Of a DNA stretch of 32,086 bases, positions 22,366-29,225 are shown in pieces. The position numbers and the translations under genes were made by a program. This DNA comes from Kitasatospora sp. GAS204B (GTDB taxonomy: Bacteria > Actinomycetota > Actinomycetes > Streptomycetales > Streptomycetaceae): assembly GCF_029892155.1 (NCBI RefSeq), contig NZ_JARZAG010000048.1:1-32086 (forward strand), given 5' to 3'. The notes beneath the pieces were generated by a model. The model had not been told where the DNA came from, searched no databases, and saw only the letters and a list, made by a program, of their open reading frames with translations. How positions within the stretch are numbered: position 1 is the first letter of the stretch; each line of letters starts with the position of its first letter.

Positions 22366-23070
22366 TCATCCGGGGCGGGTCAGCAGCAGGCCGCAGCTGT
22401 AGGCGCGTCCTCGGCCCAGGCCCTGGGTCAAGGCGGCGAGGAAGGCGTCGGGGTCGGTGACGGTCAGGGTGCCGCACACCTCGGCGCGGCTGATCTTGAG
22501 GCCCTGGTGCTGGTCGCTGACGACCGGCGGCAGGATGCGGACGGCGAGGGCGGCGGGATCGGCGGCGGCTCCGATGCGGTGGACGCCGGTGGCGGTGTGA
22601 GCGGGTTCTGCGGGGTTTTGGAAGCGTTGTCCGATCCATTGGCGCACGCGTTCGGGCTGGGTGTGGGGCAGCCGTTTGCGAGTGGATTGACCGGTTTTAG
22701 CGTCGCGCCGGGTACTGGTGGGGCAGATGACGGTACGAAAGGTGTAGGTGTCGCCCTCGTGGATGCGCTGGTCGATGGCCTGGGTGGTCACGGGAGCGCG
22801 CAGGGCGGTTTTGGGGATGGTGGTCCAGTTAGGGGTGATCCGGGACTGGACGACGATCAGCAGGGTGTCGGTCTTGAGGTCGACGGACCAGGTGGACAGG
22901 ACGCCCATCTGGGCTCGCGCGTCGCGCTGTCCGTCGGCGACCCAGCCGCGGAAGCCGGACATGACCAGGCGGTGCATGTCCTGGGCGTCGAGGAGGGCTC
23001 GTTGGGTCAGGGGATGACGGGCGTCGAGCGGCAGGATGCTGTGGCGGGTGATGAGGCGGGCGGTGCTCAC
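22366..23070 (-). CDS. cas6e: Cas6e (CasE/Cse3), crRNA-processing endoribonuclease
   Basis: A 234-residue protein from GTG 23070, overlapping the cas5e stop by four bases (GTGA). The N-terminus reads RHSILPLDARHPLTQRALLD, AQDMHRLVMSGF, with the His in MHRL where family members have the catalytic His. The C-terminal glycine-rich loop is GLGRGRAYSCGLLL, matching the Cas6e pattern GxGxxxxFGCGLL with Ser replacing one Gly. It cuts the pre-crRNA in each repeat stem and stays bound to the 3' hairpin in Cascade. Last gene of the operon. Confidence 0.92.
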   Translation of the reverse strand: MSTARLITRHSILPLDARHPLTQRALLDAQDMHRLVMSGFRGWVADGQRDARAQMGVLSTWSVDLKTDTLLIVVQSRITPNWTTIPKTALRAPVTTQAIDQRIHEGDTYTFRTVICPTSTRRDAKTGQSTRKRLPHTQPERVRQWIGQRFQNPAEPAHTATGVHRIGAAADPAALAVRILPPVVSDQHQGLKISRAEVCGTLTVTDPDAFLAALTQGLGRGRAYSCGLLLTRPG

Positions 23071-23915
23071 GCGATGATGTCCCATCCGATGGTCGCGGTG
23101 GGGAAGGTGCGGGTGCGGATCTCCCAGCGCGGGGCGTAGGCGCGCTGCAGGGCATCGAAGGTGATGGGCTGGTCGTTGATCTGGGTGGCGCCCGAGGCGC
23201 TGGGGTGTGCCTCGAGCCAGGTCCACGGTCGCTGTGCGGTGGCGTTGGGCAGCAGGGCGGTGGCTGTCAGGACGCTTTCGAGGGGGCCGGGATGGACGCC
23301 GCCGGAGATCGTGCCGCACGGGGGGCAGGATTTGCGCCCCAGCCACAGCAGCCGTGCCGGATGCTCCAGGGCGTGGGAGAGCTTCTCGAGCAGAACCCGG
23401 TCGGGGTGTTCGAGTGCGGCGACGAATGCGGCGTCGGCCAGGTACCAGCGGTTGCTGGTCAGCGGGTCTCGGGTGGTGGTGTTGGCGGCGGTCAGGACAC
23501 CGGTGTCGCGGTCCGGGGCGACGCCCTTGGGAGCGCCGTACCAGTTCGCGAGCCAGTGGGCGGTGCCGGTGCCGGTGCCGAAAGTCGTTCCCGTGGCGGC
23601 TTCCAGGGGCTCGGCGGCTTTGTCGGCGCGCCGGGGATCGGTGATCATGTCGCGCGGGCGCAGCGGGTAGGGGCCGCCCCCGGCGACCTGGAAGTCGCGC
23701 ACCGCGATGCCGGGCCGGTCGGCCCGCACGCCGAAACGCAACCCGGCCAGCCACCCGAGGTCGTGGTGGCGCTCCAGGCCCAGCGCGGCGGCGGCCAGTC
23801 CGATGGCACCGGATTTGGTGGGGCGGGCGAGGGTGTCGCGGTGGTCGAATCGGCCCACGGATCCCCATGACTGCAGGGGGCCGGCCAGCCGCATGAGCAG
23901 CACGCTGCAGGTCAT
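23067..23915 (-). CDS. cas5e: Cas5e (CasD), Cascade subunit
   Basis: A 282-residue protein. ATG 23915 overlaps the cas7e stop (ATGA). The N-terminal LMRLAGPLQSWGSVGRFDHR, DTLARPTKSGAIGLAAAALG is diagnostic for Cas5 of type I-E. Further family features are RPGIAVRDFQVAGGG, TTTRDPLTSNRWYLADAAFV and LGRKSCPP near residue 190. Cas5e binds the 5' handle of the crRNA and anchors the Cas7 backbone to Cse1. It is a little longer than the E. coli protein but typical for actinobacteria. Confidence 0.93.
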   Translation of the reverse strand: MTCSVLLMRLAGPLQSWGSVGRFDHRDTLARPTKSGAIGLAAAALGLERHHDLGWLAGLRFGVRADRPGIAVRDFQVAGGGPYPLRPRDMITDPRRADKAAEPLEAATGTTFGTGTGTAHWLANWYGAPKGVAPDRDTGVLTAANTTTRDPLTSNRWYLADAAFVAALEHPDRVLLEKLSHALEHPARLLWLGRKSCPPCGTISGGVHPGPLESVLTATALLPNATAQRPWTWLEAHPSASGATQINDQPITFDALQRAYAPRWEIRTRTFPTATIGWDIIA

Positions 23916-25267
23916 CGGCACGTCAACTCCGCGGTGTTCTCGACCTCGGCGCCGGGCAACTGGCCGGCGGTGGCCCGCTCTGCGAGCAGCGCCGACACGG
24001 CGAGGTCGTAGGTCAGCAGGCGTGCGGCGCTGACGTCGCCGCGCTTGCGCATGACCAGTGTGTGCTGGTCCAGGAGCAGCGTGGTGGCTCTTAGGGAGGC
24101 CACGCTGGCCTCGTACGCGTCGATGGGCGTCTCGAACACGCCGGCGTAGTTGAAAGGGCGTGCGCCCTCGAAGGCGAGGACGAATTTGGGCAAGGATCCG
24201 CTGGAGGCGGTGGTGTTGGTCTTGGCGCGCGGCATGGCGTTGACGAATGCGTCGACGAACTCGCGTTCGGCTGCTTCGGCGGCGGCCTCGACCTTGTCGG
24301 CCGCAAAGCCGGCGCTGATCAGATTCGCGCGCAGCTTGGAGCGGTCCAGAGCGGCATGGCGGTAGAACGTCCCGCTGATGAGGGACTGGTAGCCCGTCAT
24401 GCCCGCCCCGGTGTCATCCATGCCCTCGAGGTGGCCCAGGGCGGTGGCGTGGGACTTGCGGTCCAGCTTGGCGTCATCGGCCGCCGAGTAGAAGTCGTCG
24501 ATGTGCTCGGCGGCGTGCACGGTGAAGGCGTGGCCGCTCTGGATCGCGCCGTCCACGTTGGGGGAGTCGGCGATCTCGGCCAGGAAGCGCCCGTAGAGGG
24601 CGATGTCGATGGCGTCGCCGGGAGCAAGAGCCGTCAGGACGGCGGTACGGATGTCCTTCGGCAAGGGGGGCAGCTTCTCCTCCGCGCAGGGCTTGGGCTC
24701 TTCGGCGTGCTCGCTCGCGCTGTCGATGCCGGCCTTCTTGCCCCTGCCTTTGGCCTTGCCCGCTGGGGCGGCTTCCTTGGCCTTGGTGTAGTCGGCCACC
24801 CACGCGCTGACCTGGATGGCATTGGCCGCCAGGTGATCGGCGATGGTGTCGGCCGCGGTCTGCGGCGCGAATACGAGGACCTTCGTGTGGTCCTTCGTTG
24901 TGGGCCTGTCGCCGAACTTCAGACCCACCCCCTCCAGGACCGCTTTGGCCGTGGCCAGCGCCCGCTCGGCCTCCCAGCCATAGGTGGTGCTCAGGGCAGC
25001 GGCGGTGAGCTTGGCCCACTCGCGGGTGCGCACCCCCATGGTGTGTCCGGCCAGCGGACCTTGGCCGGCATTGGCGCGGGTGCGCGTGTGGGTGCGCTCG
25101 GCCCGGCGCCGCGCCTGGGAGGTGATCATGGTGCGGGTGCAGCCACCGAAGGGGAGCGTCTTGGGCAGGCCGTTCTCATCACGCACCGGCAGGACCGCCA
25201 CCAGGCTCTCCAGCAGGTGCAGGGACAGGTACTGGTGGCCGTTCGGCGCGATGTCGGGCGTACTCAC
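23912..25267 (-). CDS. cas7e: Cas7e (CasC/Cse4), Cascade backbone subunit
   Basis: A 451-residue protein from GTG 25267, overlapping the cse2 stop (GTGA). Key family blocks: HQYLSLHLLESLVAVLPVRD, GLPKTLPFGGCTRTMITSQA, RRRAERTHTRTRA near the N-terminus; DIALYGRFLAEIADSPNVDG, AIQSGHAFTVHAAEHIDDFY; SGTFYRHAALDRSKL; and AMPRAKTNTTASS. Six copies polymerise along the crRNA guide. The protein is longer than most relatives because of a Lys/Ala/Pro/Glu-rich insertion around residues 160-205 (KAKGRGKKAGIDSASEHAEE). Confidence 0.93.
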   Translation of the reverse strand: MSTPDIAPNGHQYLSLHLLESLVAVLPVRDENGLPKTLPFGGCTRTMITSQARRRAERTHTRTRANAGQGPLAGHTMGVRTREWAKLTAAALSTTYGWEAERALATAKAVLEGVGLKFGDRPTTKDHTKVLVFAPQTAADTIADHLAANAIQVSAWVADYTKAKEAAPAGKAKGRGKKAGIDSASEHAEEPKPCAEEKLPPLPKDIRTAVLTALAPGDAIDIALYGRFLAEIADSPNVDGAIQSGHAFTVHAAEHIDDFYSAADDAKLDRKSHATALGHLEGMDDTGAGMTGYQSLISGTFYRHAALDRSKLRANLISAGFAADKVEAAAEAAEREFVDAFVNAMPRAKTNTTASSGSLPKFVLAFEGARPFNYAGVFETPIDAYEASVASLRATTLLLDQHTLVMRKRGDVSAARLLTYDLAVSALLAERATAGQLPGAEVENTAELTCR

Positions 25268-25815
25268 GTGGACCCTCCGGTGGCGAGTGTACGGACAGGG
25301 GCAGGTGTCGGAAGGCAGAAGGAGCGGACCCAGTCGTAGCGCACGTTGCGTCCGTAGGGCTCCCGCGCCTTCCACACGGACAGGTCTTCGGTCAGCCGCG
25401 TCCACGAGGGCGGCATCGTGCCGCCGGTTCGGATCCGTGCGATGGCCAGGTGCAGAGGACGGCGCGGGATGTGGTGGGAAGTCACCAAGCGGTCCATCAG
25501 CCGGGCCGCACCGGGGTCGCCCGGGCCGCGGCCGGCACCCGAGCCGACCCTGCGCAGGGCGCTTCCCATATCCCCGTAGCCACGATCGGGTACGCCGCGC
25601 TCGGCGTGGTAGCAGGCGAACAGAAACGCGACGTATTCGAAGACCGGCTGCTGGGTGGGCAGCGGAGCGAAGTGCGCGGCCGTGAAACCCGGCCCCTTGA
25701 AGCCCCCAGGGCGGCGCAGGGCGGCGAGCATGGTGAACTGCTCCTCGCTGACCAGGTTGCACAGCCAGTCGGTGAACAGGGCAGCGGGTGATTTCTCTAG
25801 CAGCAACTCGCGCAT
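25264..25815 (-). CDS. cse2: Cse2 (CasB), Cascade small subunit
   Basis: A 183-residue, Arg-rich helical protein from ATG 25815, overlapping the end of cse1 by 19 bases. Family marks: ALRRPGGFKGPGFTAAHFAP, FEYVAFLFACYHAERG, GSALRRVGSG, RLMDRLVTSHHIPRRPLHLA and WTRLTEDLSVW. The Cse2 dimer stabilises the target-strand/non-target-strand loop in Cascade. Position between cse1 and cas7e is canonical. Confidence 0.92.
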   Translation of the reverse strand: MRELLLEKSPAALFTDWLCNLVSEEQFTMLAALRRPGGFKGPGFTAAHFAPLPTQQPVFEYVAFLFACYHAERGVPDRGYGDMGSALRRVGSGAGRGPGDPGAARLMDRLVTSHHIPRRPLHLAIARIRTGGTMPPSWTRLTEDLSVWKAREPYGRNVRYDWVRSFCLPTPAPVRTLATGGST

Positions 25816-27356
25816 GCATCCTCTCCCAGGTGATCAGGGGCCTTCGGGCAATCCAGCAACTGCCGAAAACGCGCCAGGCACCGGGCACGGGCCTGCAAAG
25901 CGCGCCCTGAGACCGAAAGGCTGCCCAGGCGGGCCTTCAGCGCCGTGAAGGCCAGGTCGCGGACCTCTCGATCGAAATCTGCCAGTACGTCGCTGGCGCA
26001 GCGCCCCTCGGCGACGGACTCAAGCACGGCATGGACGGCAGGAGCGGCTGAAGCCCACATCTGCGGCTCGCCATTGAAACGGGCCAGCTGAGCCGGCTTG
26101 GGGCTGGGGCTGGTGTAGGGGTAGGCGATCTCGCGTGCGGTGGCCGCGGCGACGTAGAGAGCCTTGGCGGCGTGCTCGCAGATCTGCTCGCACCGCTCGG
26201 CGGCCTCACGCAACTCCTCCTGCCGTCCGGCGGCGTAGGGGAAGATGTCGCAGGCCCAGGAGGTGACCTTCGTCTGCCGGGCGATGATGCCCACCATCCA
26301 CAGATCCACCCGCCGCTGCGACAGCCGGGCCAGGCGACCGTAGAGACCGCCGCTGCCACCGGCTGCGATGGCGGCGTATAGCGTCGGGCAGCTGCGCCAC
26401 AGGTCGCGCACCGCCGACGGCTTGAGGAGGACCGTGGCGCCGGTCGCGTTCTCACCGGTGAGCGCGTCCTGCAGGTAGAGGGCGGGCAGGGCGCCAAGCA
26501 GTTCCCCCGGGCCCAGAAGAACGCGGTCCACCCCCAGCGCGCCGCCCGGCAGGCGCACCGCCCGCATGATCACCGAGCGGCCCAGCACAGTGTGCAGGTC
26601 CGCCGGGCCCTCCGGCAGCCGGGCCTCCGCAAGGCCGCCGGCGGCGAAGGTCCGCCGCGCCCTTGCGGTCCAGGTCAAGTTGACGCTCCCCGCTTCACCC
26701 TCCCAAGGGACCAGATTCAGGCGCAGCGTGTCGCCCAGACTGTCCCCCAGCGCCAGGACCCGCAGGCGCCCGCCCAAGCGGCAGACCGCATTGTTGGTGA
26801 ACGCCGCCGGCAGGCCCATGTCCTTGGCCTTGATCTTGGCCCTGCCGCCCAGCCCGTAGACATGCTGGGTCAGCATCGCGCGAAACGCCGCGTCAGCCGC
26901 CACCGGCACATTGTGATGCAGGTGGTGGTGGTCGAAGTGCAGGCTGTAGTCACCTGCGCGTTCGATGAACAACTGGGCCGGCCCCACCCCATGGGCATCC
27001 AAGTGCGGTGCCAGCAGCGCGTTCTGCCCCAGCGGTTCCACCGGGTCGAACAGATCCCAGCACCCGGGGTGCTGCTCCAGCCAGTCGGCGACCCCCGCCA
27101 GCGACCGGCGCTCCTGCACCCACACCCCCCATTCCTCCTCGGTCCGCGGATACCGGCCTGCCGCATAGACCAGGCCCAGGAGCCACTCGACGAGCGCCAC
27201 GCCCTCCCCAGGCGTGTCCCCGTACACCGCCGTGACGTCCTCACACCTGCGGAAAACCTCCGTCACGGACAGCATGTCCCGCTGCGCCGCCCCCGTGCCG
27301 CCCTGCCCGCCTCCCGCCACGGGGATGCATGCCTGTTCCCGCACGTCGTATCGCAA
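25797..27356 (-). CDS. cse1: Cse1 (CasA/Cas8e), Cascade large subunit
   Basis: A 519-residue protein. TTG 27356 is chosen because AGAGGAG lies eight bases upstream and the protein then begins RYDVREQACIPV, aligning with the family start (FNLVDEPWIPV). Other family blocks: ALVEWLLGLVYAAGRYPRTE, the WLEQHPGCWDLFDPVEPLGQ segment, FDHHHLHHNVPVAADAA, LNLVPWEGEAGSVNLTWTAR and GIIARQTKVTSWACDIFP. Cse1 recognises the PAM, triggers R-loop formation and recruits Cas3. First gene of the operon; promoter presumably in 27357-27470. No cas3 is found upstream, where it is usual. Confidence 0.93.
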   Translation of the reverse strand: MRYDVREQACIPVAGGGQGGTGAAQRDMLSVTEVFRRCEDVTAVYGDTPGEGVALVEWLLGLVYAAGRYPRTEEEWGVWVQERRSLAGVADWLEQHPGCWDLFDPVEPLGQNALLAPHLDAHGVGPAQLFIERAGDYSLHFDHHHLHHNVPVAADAAFRAMLTQHVYGLGGRAKIKAKDMGLPAAFTNNAVCRLGGRLRVLALGDSLGDTLRLNLVPWEGEAGSVNLTWTARARRTFAAGGLAEARLPEGPADLHTVLGRSVIMRAVRLPGGALGVDRVLLGPGELLGALPALYLQDALTGENATGATVLLKPSAVRDLWRSCPTLYAAIAAGGSGGLYGRLARLSQRRVDLWMVGIIARQTKVTSWACDIFPYAAGRQEELREAAERCEQICEHAAKALYVAAATAREIAYPYTSPSPKPAQLARFNGEPQMWASAAPAVHAVLESVAEGRCASDVLADFDREVRDLAFTALKARLGSLSVSGRALQARARCLARFRQLLDCPKAPDHLGEDACASCC

Positions 27357-27444
27357 CCGAGCCGCTCCTCTCCACTGGCCGTCGCTGCCCAATACATGTC
27401 CCGTTGGGTGCTGTCCTGCCAGAAGACGCCATCCGACGCGGTAT

Positions 27445-27459
27445 ATGACGTGACGTCAT
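27445..27459. promoter_or_regulatory. Perfect palindrome upstream of cas operon
   Basis: ATGACGTGACGTCAT is symmetrical about its central base and lies about 90 bases before the cse1 start, in a locally AT-richer spot (GTATATGACGTG). It may be an operator overlapping the cas promoter. No -35/-10 pair is clear. Confidence 0.4.
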
Positions 27460-27647
27460 CCCAAAGGGCGACCCCCCACCCGAACCAGTCCCAGCCGCGC
27501 CCAGGTCACCCCTCGCGCAAGCCACCGTGACTCCTCCAGGACCCCGCGTCCCCAGGTTGCCTTTCCATGACCCCCGCAACAGGCCCCCAGCTTCCGGGGC
27601 CGGCATGACCTGGGCCCCCAGCCGATCATGATTTATCACCGTCACCC

Positions 27648-27679
27648 ACTGGTCGCTGATCGCCTGATCCGCGACCAGT
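27648..27679. promoter_or_regulatory. Interrupted palindrome, operator or terminator
   Basis: ACTGGTCGC at 27648-27656 pairs with GCGACCAGT at 27671-27679; inside, GATC...GATC also pairs around GCCT. It lies 66 bases before the start of the decayed methyltransferase. It could be an operator for that gene or a terminator for plus-strand transcription. Confidence 0.4.
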
Positions 27680-27744
27680 TCACCGGGCCGGGCCTCGCCT
27701 TCGGTGGGCCCGGCCCTCGCCACGACAACGGAGGAGTAAGGACG

Positions 27745-28370
27745 TTGAACGACTTCGACGCCCAGGGGAGGCTGTGGAACCGGTTTGGGCCGCCTCATAC
27801 GACAGTGACGCGCTCGGCTTCGACGAAGAGCTGACCGCCGACGCGCTGCACCACTTGGCGGCCGGCGGCCGGCGGCCGAGCGCCCGCTGTCCCGCCGGGG
27901 ACCTGCCCAGGTGAGGATCGCCGACATGACCGCCTTCACCGTCCACGAGCTCTACCCGCCCAGCTACACGGTGGCCAGCACCTTCCTCCTACTGCCCCCA
28001 GGAACGGCAGCTCGCCTGCCTGGACTGTTGCGCGAGGGCCCTCACCGCCGGTGGCCGGCTGATGGTTGAGACCGCGGTGCCCGGAGCCAGCAGCCTGTCG
28101 TTGGAGCGCCAGCAGACCATCGTGCGCGAGGTCGGCCACGAGCACCTCAAGATCTCGGCGGTCGCCCACGACCCGTACGCCCAGCACCTGACCTCCCAGG
28201 AGATCCGCATGGGAGCCGACGGCCGCTACCAGATGCTGCCGATCGTGCGCCGGAACGCACACCTTCCAAAGCTGGACCTGATGGCCCGCGTCACCGGGCT
28301 GCGGTTGGCCCAAGCATCCCGACCGCAGCGGACACGCGCAGCGGCTCAGCCGCGAGGCTGAGGGGAATCC
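27745..28370 (+). pseudogene. Class I SAM-dependent methyltransferase, decayed
   Basis: A TTG at 27745 behind GGAGGAG begins MNDFDAQGRLWN; the next piece, in another frame, is EAVEPVWAASYDSDALGFDE and ELTADALHHLAAGG. The SAM-binding GxGxG section is missing. A later frame reads LACLDCCARALTAGGRLMVE, TAVPGASSLSLERQQTIVRE, VGHEHLKISAVAHDPYAQHL, TSQEIRMGADGRYQMLPIV and ends ELDLMARVTGLRL-like (KLDLMARVTGLRLAQ). This is the C-terminal half of a small actinobacterial methyltransferase family. At least two frameshifts and a large deletion make it non-functional. Confidence 0.7.
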
Positions 28371-28557
28371 CCGCGTCTACGCCGGGGAGTATGTCAACAG
28401 CATGCTCCGCACCTGGCACCACGATGTGCTGCCCCGAGTCGAGGACGCAGTCGAGTGTGGCATCCACCAGCCGGGAGGCATCATCGAGTTCACCCCGCTC
28501 CAGCGCGGCCTCCTCACCGGTCGCGGCGGCCAGCCGGCCGACTGGTTCGGGTCGTAG
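28363..28557 (+). pseudogene. C-terminal gene fragment of unknown family
   Basis: An open plus-strand frame reads VYAGEYVNSMLRTWHHDVLP, RVEDAVECGIHQPGGIIEFT, PLQRGLLTGRGGQPADWFGS and stops at 28555-28557. The same peptide pattern (AVERGIHQPGG...EFTPLQ) occurs in the left inverted arm near 2790-2970 on the minus strand. Conservation at peptide level suggests a real gene once carried by both arms. No start and no recognised family. Confidence 0.45.
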
Positions 28558-29225
28558 GCCGCGAGCAGCCTGCACGCGGCCAGGCGAGGAAAGTCCTCCT
28601 TCGGCAGTTACCCGGCGGCGAGTTGAGGGAACACCAGCGCGCCCGGGAGGCGGGGACGGGGTCATCACCGGTGTGTCGTTCAGGCGGCCCCACGCATCGA
28701 CAACAAGAGAACACAAGCCCACAATGCCCTCAGCACCCGCCCCACGCCGATCGCCAGAGCACCGCGTCACCTCGGGCACCTCGCCCGCCCAGAAACCAAC
28801 CCGGACATCACACCACCGACCAACGGCAAGCACCGATCCCGCAGGACATCCAACCAACGCGCGCCGACAACCTGGACAGCCGCGCCAGAACGGCGCCCAC
28901 CCGGCCAGCACCGAGCCACCAGCACCATGCGCACGGGCCACCGTCACACTCCCAGGACAGCCGCCGCGGACGGCCCGGTGGATGTTGGCGGGGGTCCCTG
29001 TGGGCCGGGTGGGCGGTCGGGTGGGTGGTGGCGTCATGAGCGTTGTGGTGATGGCTTCTCAGGTACGGGTGCATTGTCGCTCCCGTGCCAGGACCGCGGC
29101 CCTGTGCGGGGCTGGGATCAGGTCGGGCCTGAGTTCGGCGCCGGCCCGGTGGTGCCGCGCGCTGTTCCCGCTCTCTCCGCGGCCGGTCCACGGCCCGGGG
29201 CCCCTTTACTTCCAGGAGTGTTGAC
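28558..29225. other. Upstream region of right NHL/Ig gene
   Basis: No intact gene. Most of it mirrors 2352-2860 of the left arm, including the ribosome-binding region. The part 28735-28965 is specific to this arm and shows no coding signal. Promoter elements are not obvious by eye. Confidence 0.4.
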
